Assembly: GCA_017618935.1 (NCBI GenBank)
Contig: JAFZTG010000251.1
Location: 1 to 24,330, forward strand
Origin: Bacteroidales bacterium
Lineage (GTDB): Bacteria; Bacteroidota; Bacteroidia; Bacteroidales; UBA1715
Direction of reading: 5' to 3'
DNA: 24,330 nt
Made by a program: the position numbers and the translations under genes. Positions 14,050 through 21,446 of the stretch are shown here, piece by piece (position 1 is the first letter of the stretch; each line of letters begins with the position of its first letter). The notes below the pieces were generated by a model. That model was not told the origin of the DNA. It saw nothing but the letters and a program-made list of their open reading frames with translations, and ran no database searches.

Positions 14050-14826
14050 TTACGAACGACAACGCACCACGTCCACCACGTGGCTGCCTGCTCCAATGAG
14101 TTCCTGCCGTTCCGACACGCATTTTTGGTATTCGATGAAGCGGGCAAATGTCGCGTCGCTCATGTGATTGATGCGGGTACGCATATAGTCGGCGGCTCCT
14201 TCGGGCGAAAAAATTGTGACACGTTCCAAACCAGCTTTCTCGTTAAGACGGTTTATGTCTTCCAGACGCACATAGTCGTACAATTCCCCCTCCTGAACTC
14301 TCACGTGGAAATCCTTATCCACGGCTCCTTGCGCCAAAAGTCCCTCGATTCTTTCCTCGTCGAAGCAGTACGAAAGAATGCTGTATTCGTTCATCAGATA
14401 CGCCACAAAAATCAGTCCTCCAGGCTTGGTCACGCGTTTTGCCTCGTTCAGCGCCTTTAGTTTCTCGTCGTCGCCAATAAGATGGTACAGCGGACCGAGC
14501 AAAAGGGTGATATCGGCCAAATCAGTTGCTATTGACGGCATATTTCTGGCATCGCCCTGCACCACGTCGGCCGTTGGTTCACGCTTTAGAAACATTTCAA
14601 TATTGCGGCGGACGAGTTCCACGGCTTTCACCCGATAGCCCTCGGCCATCAGTGCAGAGCAGTATCGTCCCGTTCCCGCCCCAACGTCAAGGATTGTCTG
14701 CCCCTGCTGCAAAAACCGATGCAGGTGGTACATAGTGGTTTCGAACTCCACAATGCCATGCCGTCGGCACAAGCGAAGGTCTTCGTTGTGCTTGTTGTAA
14801 TGCTTCTCTATGTTTGTTAAGGCCAT
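14050..14826 (-). CDS. Class I SAM-dependent methyltransferase
   Basis: Predicted cytoplasmic methyltransferase of 258 aa with a Rossmann-like fold. Motif I is ILDVGAGTGRY (45-55), which binds S-adenosylmethionine. E70 in KAVEL fits the ribose-binding acid, GDARNMP (91-97) the adenine region, and LLLGPLYHL (108-116) the post-strand-4 block. The LYHL phrase is frequent in small-molecule methyltransferases of Firmicutes and Bacteroidota, but the substrate cannot be named. Base composition stands out: 97 of 180 bases at 14581-14760 are G or C (54%), against 73 of 180 (41%) at 13561-13740 in sufE, suggesting recent acquisition. It starts 22 nt after the stop of the repeat surface protein on the same strand, so readthrough from that operon is possible; I saw no promoter box of its own. 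Confidence 0.88.
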   Translation of the reverse strand: MALTNIEKHYNKHNEDLRLCRRHGIVEFETTMYHLHRFLQQGQTILDVGAGTGRYCSALMAEGYRVKAVELVRRNIEMFLKREPTADVVQGDARNMPSIATDLADITLLLGPLYHLIGDDEKLKALNEAKRVTKPGGLIFVAYLMNEYSILSYCFDEERIEGLLAQGAVDKDFHVRVQEGELYDYVRLEDINRLNEKAGLERVTIFSPEGAADYMRTRINHMSDATFARFIEYQKCVSERQELIGAGSHVVDVVRCRS

Positions 14827-14848
14827 GATTTGTATTCATAGAAATAAG

Positions 14849-17206
14849 TTATTCCTTCCTTACATGCAACACTTTCTTTCCATTGACAATATAAATGCCA
14901 TAAGGAAGGCCGTCAAGTGATGTGGCATTTTGGCGTATCAAAGCTCCTGTTATGGTATATACGTTTGTCGGTTTGTCAATTTGAAGCATTGAAAGAATTG
15001 GGATTCCTGTTTTTGACAGGATAGTGATTTTCCCGTTGGAATACGTGAAATCATAATTTTCCGCTTCGCCACCGCTGAGTACCAAGTCATATTCGCCAGC
15101 GGGAGACGCATTCGTTGCTTCGGTCGTTACAGTAGGAATTGTTGTCAGCACGTTTTCGTCCTCGCCATTCTTGAAACCATCGAACGACACCGCAAACGTC
15201 GGCAGTTCGTCGCCCTCAGTAATCGTGGCATTATCCACGTTCACCATCAGCGGACTTTTCGTAATGGTCAGTGTTCCATTTTTCACCGTCACATACGAAT
15301 TTTCCACACCATCAAGATTTAGCTCCACATCGTATTCGCCTACTGGTGAGGAAATATCGGCATCCGTGACAAACGCAACTTCGCCCAAAACATCGGCACC
15401 AACTCTATTATAGGTAAATTCAGGATTTTCGTCGCCGTACTGACGCGAAACATCGTTTACAATAAGTTCAATCGGTTGAGCAACCTTTATGGTAAAGTCA
15501 CTCGTTTCCGTTGCTCCGTACGAAAGTATATAAACCGTGGGGGTCGGCATTGTCATTACAAACACATCTTTCTCGTTTATCGTCTTCGTTTCCGGCGCAA
15601 TGCGATTGCCATCGGCATCAAAGAAGTCAAACTGAGCATCGGTTCCTGCAATTTCCCAATGGAGTGAATCCTCCGCAAATCCTGTATAACTAAATCCTTG
15701 AACCTGACCACCTTGTGGCGCACTTATTGTTTCTGTTTTCTCGTTGCCAAGTTCCACAAACACTGGCTCTACGGTAAGACTCATATCTTCCAACGTGTCA
15801 ACTATGGCTTCAGAACCAATTTCATCGTTGTTAAACACTTGAATACCAACTGTTATCGTTTCCTTCGTGGTCACTGTCATCGTTTCCACGTCGAAAACAT
15901 ATTCCGCATCAATACTTCGTGGTTTGACGTTTTCCAAGGGAATGACAATGTTATCCAAATCAATGCTTTGTTGGGCAGGATCTATGGCAATTCGGGTACG
16001 TGGCTCGTCGTTAAACCAATAATCCACACCGACAAGTTTTGAGGGTCCCTCGATTTTCGTCACCATAAACGACTTGAATACAACGGCGGATGTGTGTCCC
16101 GCTTTGTCAATGGTACGATAATTAAATGTATGCAGACCATAGTTAAGCGTTGAAATATCAATGTCAAGCATCACCGTGCCATCTTCAGGTATAATCGCAG
16201 TCTCCCGCTCGTCAAAATTGCTGTCAAGCCAGTATTCGTAAGTCAACAATGAATTCTCGCCATTCTGCGTCGTTTCAAACAGCATAAAATTCTTCACCAT
16301 CACGGGACTAACCTTGCCAACGGCATCTATCACACGCATGGCAATGTTGTGAAGCCCTGGATTGAGCGAGGCAACGTCGATGTCGAGATTGACAATGCCG
16401 CTTGCGTCCATTGTGCCACTTACACGTTCGTCGAACTTTTGGTCAATCCAATATTCGTAGGTTTGGAGAGAATTCTCGCCACTCTGCGTCGTTTCAAACA
16501 ACATAAAATTCTTCACCATCACGGGACTAACCTTGCCTACGGCATCTATCACGCGCATGGCGATGTTGTGAAGCCCAGTATTAAGCGAGGCAACGTCAAT
16601 GTCGAGATTGACAATGCCGCTTGCGTCCATTGTGCCGCTTACACGTTCGCCGAATTTTTGGTCAATCCAATATTCATAGGTTTGGAGAGAATTCTCGCCA
16701 CTCTGCGTCGTTTCAAACAGCATAAAATTCTTCACCATCACGGGACTTACCTTGCCCGTGGCGTCTATCACACGCATGGCGATGTTGTGAAGCCCCGGAT
16801 TGAGCGAGGCAACGTCAATGTTGAGATTGACAATGCCGCTTGCGTCCATTGTGCCGCTTACACGTTCGCCGAATTTTTGGTCAATCCAATATTCGTAAGT
16901 TTGTAATGAATTTTCACCACTCGGTGTTGTTTCAAAAAGCATAAAGAATTTAGTTACGACAGGGCTGTAGAGCGTTTTATTGTCGTCAACCGCAAGCACG
17001 CGAAATGCCACATTGTGCAGACCAGGGGACAACGTTGCCACGTCAAGTTCTTCGCTCCAAGTGGAACTTGTCATTTCTGCCGTAGTACGACTGTCAAATT
17101 GTTGGTCAAACCAATATTCGCACGTCGTAACGGAGACTTGTGCCGTTGTCGTCAAGCAACAGAGCAATGTCAATATGGACAGCACTATATGTTTTGTTCT
17201 GTTCAT
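14849..17206 (-). CDS. Exported repeat-rich surface protein with MBG-like domains and C-terminal sorting-like tail
   Basis: A 785-aa exported protein with a signal peptide probably cleaved near residue 22 (TTA/Q). The N-terminal half is a tandem array of beta-rich modules that begin EYW-x-D-x-x-F and run through SLNPGLHNIAMRV to KNFMLFETT. A diverged copy (about 29-102) is followed by three nearly identical 73-residue copies (103-175, 176-248, 249-321), a diverged one (322-392) and a remnant (GVDYWFNDEP). A middle domain of unknown type follows, then two MBG-like domains (VSRQYGDENPEFTY; VNVDNATITEGDELPTFAV). The C-terminus GLPYGIYIVNGKKVLHVRK resembles the end of type IX secretion-type sorting domains, so secretion to the cell surface is likely. 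Adhesion or matrix binding is inference. It lies 21 nt downstream of the beta-helix protein gene. Confidence 0.85.
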   Translation of the reverse strand: MNRTKHIVLSILTLLCCLTTTAQVSVTTCEYWFDQQFDSRTTAEMTSSTWSEELDVATLSPGLHNVAFRVLAVDDNKTLYSPVVTKFFMLFETTPSGENSLQTYEYWIDQKFGERVSGTMDASGIVNLNIDVASLNPGLHNIAMRVIDATGKVSPVMVKNFMLFETTQSGENSLQTYEYWIDQKFGERVSGTMDASGIVNLDIDVASLNTGLHNIAMRVIDAVGKVSPVMVKNFMLFETTQSGENSLQTYEYWIDQKFDERVSGTMDASGIVNLDIDVASLNPGLHNIAMRVIDAVGKVSPVMVKNFMLFETTQNGENSLLTYEYWLDSNFDERETAIIPEDGTVMLDIDISTLNYGLHTFNYRTIDKAGHTSAVVFKSFMVTKIEGPSKLVGVDYWFNDEPRTRIAIDPAQQSIDLDNIVIPLENVKPRSIDAEYVFDVETMTVTTKETITVGIQVFNNDEIGSEAIVDTLEDMSLTVEPVFVELGNEKTETISAPQGGQVQGFSYTGFAEDSLHWEIAGTDAQFDFFDADGNRIAPETKTINEKDVFVMTMPTPTVYILSYGATETSDFTIKVAQPIELIVNDVSRQYGDENPEFTYNRVGADVLGEVAFVTDADISSPVGEYDVELNLDGVENSYVTVKNGTLTITKSPLMVNVDNATITEGDELPTFAVSFDGFKNGEDENVLTTIPTVTTEATNASPAGEYDLVLSGGEAENYDFTYSNGKITILSKTGIPILSMLQIDKPTNVYTITGALIRQNATSLDGLPYGIYIVNGKKVLHVRKE
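16244..16900 (-). repeat. Three tandem 219-bp coding repeats
   Basis: Units at 16682-16900, 16463-16681 and 16244-16462 encode 73-residue modules of the surface protein. By eye, the first two differ at about 13 of 219 positions, many silent. Outer modules are far more diverged. The pattern fits recent in-frame duplication, with copy number open to change by recombination or slippage. Confidence 0.92.
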
Positions 17207-17227
17207 AGTCAGTCTCTTTGAGAGAAA

Positions 17228-18262
17228 TTACTCCAATGGTCTTGCTTCTGCTTTAATAGACACTTTCAGTTTGCCCGGTTCGCTCTTCGAGTCAACCGAC
17301 GTGCTGATAATACGTGGGGTGGAAGGTATCGGGTTCCACGGGAAATTGCCGCCAGTAACGCCACATGGTGTTCCGTCAGTTCCTACGTATGTTTCAGGAT
17401 TTGCGAGTTCCCAAGTACGAGGTGTCCCGTCCTCTGTAGCGTAGTCCCAATTATCCTGTCCATCAGCGAATAAGGTTTTACAATCAGTCCAAAGAGACTG
17501 GTCATAATTTCCTTCACAGACATTATTCCCTCCAACATCAAGTTTATTGTTGCTACACACGTTGTTATAGCATGTGGCACCCGCAGAAAAACGATAGGAA
17601 TGTCGTGGATTAATAATATTATTAGTATAATAATATGGTCCCTGGCGATAATAATCATCAACTATAATACAATGGTCAACATTTATCTGGCTCCCTGCCG
17701 CAAAGTTTGGTTCCATACCACGAAGCCAGCAATTGGCAACAACAAAGGCAGTTGTTTTCTTGCTTTGTCCATCAACCCAATTGCGAATATAACATTGACG
17801 GATGATGATATTATTTGTTTCCACTCGGTTATAAAAATAACCAAAACTACATTTAATTATTTCCGTATTAGCTACAAGTTGCGTCCCGTTAATTACAGCA
17901 TTCTCCGTATAGTAAATTCCCTCTATACGTACAACAGGGGAGAATTCATCCGTACTTGTAATGGTCAGGTCGCCATTAACGCGTGTCTCGCTAATGTTAT
18001 TGGACGCATCTTTTTCAAATCCGGCACCATAGATTTTCATACTTTTTGTGATGGCTCCGGGATTACTAAATGCACCGGGAGAGAGCGTGATAACACCACC
18101 TTCGTTAGGAGCGGCTGCCACTGCATCTTTGAAGGAATCATAGCCATAAAACACTGAAGTTGTTTCACCGTTTTGAAGCGTTGCCGACACACCGTCGGAA
18201 ATCTGTGCAATAGCCGCAATCGTGCCAACCAATGCCACCAAGGATAAAAGAATTTTTTTCAT
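17228..18262 (-). CDS. Exported right-handed beta-helix-like protein
   Basis: A 344-aa exported protein with a signal peptide likely cleaved after AIA (residue 19). YDSFKDAVAAAPNEGGVITLSPGAFSNPG (41-69 region) is the opening usually seen in pectate-lyase-like right-handed beta-helix proteins. It is followed by short strand repeats rich in Asn and Cys (IKCSFGYFYNRV, IIIRQCYIRNW, VVANCWLRGM, NVDHCIIVDDYY), as expected of helix coils. The end, TPRIISTSVDSKSEPGKLKVSIKAEARPLE, is shared in style with Bacteroidota surface proteins. No catalytic lyase or hydrolase residues could be assigned, so I do not call an enzyme. There is no GIYIVNGKK-like tail. It is first in an operon with the repeat protein 21 nt downstream, and a promoter box precedes it. 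Confidence 0.8.
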   Translation of the reverse strand: MKKILLSLVALVGTIAAIAQISDGVSATLQNGETTSVFYGYDSFKDAVAAAPNEGGVITLSPGAFSNPGAITKSMKIYGAGFEKDASNNISETRVNGDLTITSTDEFSPVVRIEGIYYTENAVINGTQLVANTEIIKCSFGYFYNRVETNNIIIRQCYIRNWVDGQSKKTTAFVVANCWLRGMEPNFAAGSQINVDHCIIVDDYYRQGPYYYTNNIINPRHSYRFSAGATCYNNVCSNNKLDVGGNNVCEGNYDQSLWTDCKTLFADGQDNWDYATEDGTPRTWELANPETYVGTDGTPCGVTGGNFPWNPIPSTPRIISTSVDSKSEPGKLKVSIKAEARPLE

Positions 18263-18285
18263 AACAGTACAATTTGTATTCTTTA

Positions 18286-18293
18286 CAAAGATA
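18286..18293 (-). promoter_or_regulatory. Bacteroidales -7 promoter box for the beta-helix/repeat protein operon
   Basis: The minus strand reads TATCTTTG, matching TAnnTTTG, ending 23 nt before the ATG at 18262. It lies in the 54-nt gap after the GH94 gene, so the operon need not depend on readthrough. Confidence 0.55.
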
Positions 18294-18316
18294 AAATATT
18301 TTATTCAGTTCTGAAA

Positions 18317-20713
18317 TTACCCCATTACCACCACAATCTCGTTTTCTTTCTTCATCTTGTCGAACGGAACCACGTTGCCTTCCACAGCTTTGCCGTTCAA
18401 TGTGATGGAAACCACGCCTTTTTCTACCTTCTTAGGATTCTTTACGGTGATGTTCGCGATTTTCCCACGGAATTTACGTGTCGCCGTGAATCCTTTCCAT
18501 CCTGGAATACATGGGTCAATCAACAGACCGTCGTAGTCGGGACGAATGCCGAGAATGTATTGCGCCGCCGTGAAATATGCCCACGAAGCCGTTCCGCTCA
18601 ACCACGGGCAACGGCTTTGACCAGCACGCATGTTGTAGGTAGAACAGGTGGTTTGTGCATATACATACGGTTCAATCTGACGAACTTCCGCTTTTTCGTT
18701 GTATGCGGCAGGAAGATAGTTCTTGTAGTTTTTGAACGCACGTTTTCCGTGTCCCAAAATACAATCTGCCATAATTCCCCAACCTTGCGTGTGCTGGAAT
18801 ACAGCGGCATTTTCCTTCATACCCTTGTTGAACAACGGTGCTTTGATAACCGATGCCTCTGTCTTTTCGTATGGAGGATCGCACAAAACTAAACCATATT
18901 TAATAGCCAAATGTTTCTCAACGCTGTTCATAACCGTTTCGGCACGTTCGCCAGTTGCTTGTCCCGAAATGATTGCCCATGAGTTCGGATTCAACCAAAT
19001 CTTTCCCTCGTTCAATGGGTCATTTTTCGTACCGAAAACGTAGCCGTCTTCCTTAATTGCACGCACGTACCATTCGCCGTCCCATGCAACTTTGTCGATG
19101 GTTTTTGTCAAAGTGGTCAAATGACCTTCCGCCCATTTCACTTCGTCTTTCTTGTTCAAACGAGTACAAATGTCAATGTAAACTGTCAACGCATAGCGAA
19201 GTTGCATTGCCACGAACACCGTTTCGCCTTTTGCACCAAGTACAAGACAGTCGTTCCAGTCGGCTTTCAGGCCGCACGGCAAGCCGTTTTTACCACGACG
19301 GTCGAGGTTGAACTGGATGGCACGTTTCAAGTGTTCCAAAACAGTGCCTTCGCCCTTGTCGGAGAACGGAAGAACCTTGTTGTAATAATTGATGTCGCCC
19401 AATTCCTTCACGTAAGTCGGAACCGTGTTGAACAACCACATGCAGTCGTCGGAACGGAAGTCGGCTTCGGGAGTCGGTGCCTCGTGTCCCGGATTGTGTG
19501 CAAACGGCTTCACCACAGGCATAGCGCCACCGTTGGAGTTTTGTCCTGTCAACATAAGTTCAAGACGGTCAACAACTTCCTCTGGAATGTTGTGGATAAC
19601 GCCGAGCATATCCTGAATCGTGTCGCGGTAGCCCATTCCGTCGCGTTCGCCACGGTAGATGAGTGAGGCCGCACGGCTCCACGCATACGTAATCAGGTTG
19701 TTGAACGGATTCCACATATTTATCATGCTATTGAAAGCCGCATCGGGAGTTTTTGCCGAAAGACCTTCGATACGTCCGTGCCAGTATTTCACGATTTTGT
19801 TGAATTCGGCTTCGACCTTGGCTGGCGTTGCAACCATTTTTGCCGCTTTTTTGCCTTCTACCCATGCTTTCCCGATACCGAGCACTACGGAAAATTCCTT
19901 TGTCTCGCCCGGTTGCAAGTCAACATCAACTTGCAACGTACCGCAACCGTTGTCGCCTTCGGTAAGGGAATTGCTACATTTTCCGTTTACCACAGTTTGT
20001 GGATTTGCGTATGTGCGATATGCGCCCAAGAACTTGCTTCTGTCGCTGTCGAAACCCGTAACTTTCTGACCTACAACGCCAATGAACGAGTGACGCGCTT
20101 GGTCTTTGTTCTGGAAATTTTCTGGATCTTCGGGCATATACAAATTGCTTCCGTGGTCAACGAAACCATTTTTGTAAGCAGTTTTAATAATGTATTGCGT
20201 GTATTGCAAGTTGTTGCTGTCATCGTTCATGTTCCAGTTCGATGCAAATTCCACATAAGTGAACGCACGCAACTTGCGGGCTTTTTTGCCAGTGTTGGTG
20301 ATTTTTACGTTCCACACTTCAAATTCCTGTCCCATAGGAACGAAATACAACGTTTCGGTTTTTATGTTGCTGTATTCCGAAGAAATTTTCGTGTAGGCAG
20401 AACCATGGCGACATTCGCTCTTGTATTTGTCAAGAGGTTTGCCTACCGGTTGCCACGAACCCGACCAGAAATCCGTGCCTTCGCAGTCGCGGATGTACAA
20501 ATAGCGACCAGGTTGGTCAAGCGGCACATTGTTGAATTTAATTCGAAGAAAACAACCTTGCACCGACGAGCGGAAAAATGAATATCCGCCAGCGTTGTTT
20601 GTAATGATTGCACCATAGCGAGTATCGCCAAGATAGTTGCTCCACGAAGTTGGAGTGTCTGGTTTCGTGATGACATATTCCTTGTGTTCGTCATCAAAAT
20701 AGCCGTATTGCAT
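18317..20713 (-). CDS. GH94 beta-glycoside phosphorylase (cellobiose/chitobiose phosphorylase family)
   Basis: A 798-aa cytoplasmic enzyme (no signal peptide) that splits a beta-linked disaccharide with phosphate, giving a sugar 1-phosphate and a free sugar and so saving ATP. The N-terminal beta-sandwich starts MQYGYFDDEHKEYVITKPDTP and has NNAGGYSFFRSS and YLYIRDCEGTDFWS. The (alpha/alpha)6 catalytic domain holds GMGYRDTIQDML (359-370) and ADWNDCL (484-490), whose Asp is the general acid in characterised relatives. C-terminal pieces are EPYVYAQ, PWLSGTASWAYF and LIDPCIPGWKGF. Compared from memory with Cellvibrio cellobiose phosphorylase and Vibrio chitobiose phosphorylase, it is similar to both; it lacks the long loop that follows ADWNDCL in the former. 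Substrate is therefore left open. It has its own promoter box 40 nt upstream. Confidence 0.92.
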   Translation of the reverse strand: MQYGYFDDEHKEYVITKPDTPTSWSNYLGDTRYGAIITNNAGGYSFFRSSVQGCFLRIKFNNVPLDQPGRYLYIRDCEGTDFWSGSWQPVGKPLDKYKSECRHGSAYTKISSEYSNIKTETLYFVPMGQEFEVWNVKITNTGKKARKLRAFTYVEFASNWNMNDDSNNLQYTQYIIKTAYKNGFVDHGSNLYMPEDPENFQNKDQARHSFIGVVGQKVTGFDSDRSKFLGAYRTYANPQTVVNGKCSNSLTEGDNGCGTLQVDVDLQPGETKEFSVVLGIGKAWVEGKKAAKMVATPAKVEAEFNKIVKYWHGRIEGLSAKTPDAAFNSMINMWNPFNNLITYAWSRAASLIYRGERDGMGYRDTIQDMLGVIHNIPEEVVDRLELMLTGQNSNGGAMPVVKPFAHNPGHEAPTPEADFRSDDCMWLFNTVPTYVKELGDINYYNKVLPFSDKGEGTVLEHLKRAIQFNLDRRGKNGLPCGLKADWNDCLVLGAKGETVFVAMQLRYALTVYIDICTRLNKKDEVKWAEGHLTTLTKTIDKVAWDGEWYVRAIKEDGYVFGTKNDPLNEGKIWLNPNSWAIISGQATGERAETVMNSVEKHLAIKYGLVLCDPPYEKTEASVIKAPLFNKGMKENAAVFQHTQGWGIMADCILGHGKRAFKNYKNYLPAAYNEKAEVRQIEPYVYAQTTCSTYNMRAGQSRCPWLSGTASWAYFTAAQYILGIRPDYDGLLIDPCIPGWKGFTATRKFRGKIANITVKNPKKVEKGVVSITLNGKAVEGNVVPFDKMKKENEIVVVMG

Positions 20714-20753
20714 ACAAAAATGATTAAAAGTTACTATTCAAAAAATAACGTTT

Positions 20754-20761
20754 CAAAGGTA
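20754..20761 (-). promoter_or_regulatory. Bacteroidales -7 promoter box for the GH94 gene
   Basis: The minus strand reads TACCTTTG, matching TAnnTTTG, ending 40 nt before the ATG at 20713 in the AT-rich gap behind the GNAT gene. Confidence 0.55.
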
Positions 20762-20826
20762 CAATTTTTTTGTTTTCGGTCTTGAAATTTCAGTTGATAA
20801 TCTAAATTTATTTCACCAATCGATTG

Positions 20827-21357
20827 TTACAGCATCTTTTGCATCAGCACAACGTCTTCATACTTTTGTCCTTGCAAAAGCCAGTCTTTTCGCACCCCGC
20901 TTTGCTGAAATCCCGCGTTGGCAAACAACGCCATACTTATCTCGTTTTTGCATGGAACTTCTGCATACACTTGATGTAGCAGCAACATTGTCTTGCAATA
21001 ATGCAGAAGAAGTTGGAGCGATTTTGTGGCAAATCCCTTGTTCTGAAATTCTTTCGTGACGAAAATTCCTATTCCCGCACGACGGTTATGAGGGTCAAAT
21101 TCATATAAGTCAATGGCTCCGATTGTCGATTGCGAAGACTTGTCATCAATCATAAGTCGGAGTTGCTTTGCTTCGTAAATATCTGATTGAGAATTGCTTA
21201 TATAATCCCGAATAGTCTTTTTGGAAAACGGAATAATAGTGGAACTCACGTCCCAGATGCTCGTGTCGTTTTCCCACGCATACAGCAAGTCAACGTCGCT
21301 TGGCTCAAGGGCGCGAAGACGGATTTCCGAATTTTCTAACAACTCTTCGTAGGTCAT
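20827..21357 (-). CDS. GNAT-family N-acetyltransferase (RimJ/RimL-like)
   Basis: A 176-aa cytoplasmic acetyltransferase using acetyl-CoA. The N-terminus IRLRALEPSDVDLLYAWEND is typical of the RimJ/RimL/SpeG-like subgroup (Acetyltransf_3). The acetyl-CoA pyrophosphate loop is QNKGFA (105-110, pattern Q-x-x-G-x-A), preceded by the strand RRAGIGIFV (92-100). The later segments NEISMALFANAGFQQSG and YEDVVLMQKML also fit. Acceptor unknown: ribosomal protein N-terminus, polyamine, sugar or drug are all possible in this subgroup. It is divergent from the AsmA-like gene (89-nt gap). Only an imperfect promoter box (TACATTTC, minus strand near 21375-21382) lies upstream. The GH94 gene follows 113 nt downstream with its own promoter, so this gene may be alone. 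Confidence 0.9.
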   Translation of the reverse strand: MTYEELLENSEIRLRALEPSDVDLLYAWENDTSIWDVSSTIIPFSKKTIRDYISNSQSDIYEAKQLRLMIDDKSSQSTIGAIDLYEFDPHNRRAGIGIFVTKEFQNKGFATKSLQLLLHYCKTMLLLHQVYAEVPCKNEISMALFANAGFQQSGVRKDWLLQGQKYEDVVLMQKML

Positions 21358-21433
21358 TTTGAAAAATTATTGCGAAATGTAGTAATTTTTCTTTGTGAAA
21401 TGTCGAATGCTATCATTTTTACGCGAAATTATA

Positions 21434-21441
21434 TACATTTG
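21434..21441 (+). promoter_or_regulatory. Bacteroidales -7 promoter box immediately before the AsmA-like gene
   Basis: TACATTTG matches TAnnTTTG and ends only 5 nt before the ATG at 21447. If it works as a normal -7 box, transcription would start at or next to the start codon. No good -33 element is visible. Confidence 0.5.
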
Positions 21442-21446
21442 CCATA

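Noticed and set aside
13953..14147. Longer N-terminus for SufE
   Set aside because: The extension overlaps the methyltransferase gene, bypasses the promoter box at 13998-14005 and gives a Cys/Trp-rich sequence unlike any SufE.
16349..16906. A 185-codon open frame on the plus strand opposite the repeat array
   Set aside because: It repeats with the same 219-bp period as the surface protein and reads its antisense; the minus-strand protein has a signal peptide, domains and a sorting-like tail. It is a mirror artefact.
14849..17206. Repeat array as a CRISPR or non-coding repeat
   Set aside because: The 219-bp units are tandem, in frame, without spacers, and fully coding.
19778..20581. A 267-codon plus-strand open frame
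   Set aside because: It lies wholly antisense to the GH94 gene, has no recognisable domain, and the GH94 frame is conserved throughout.
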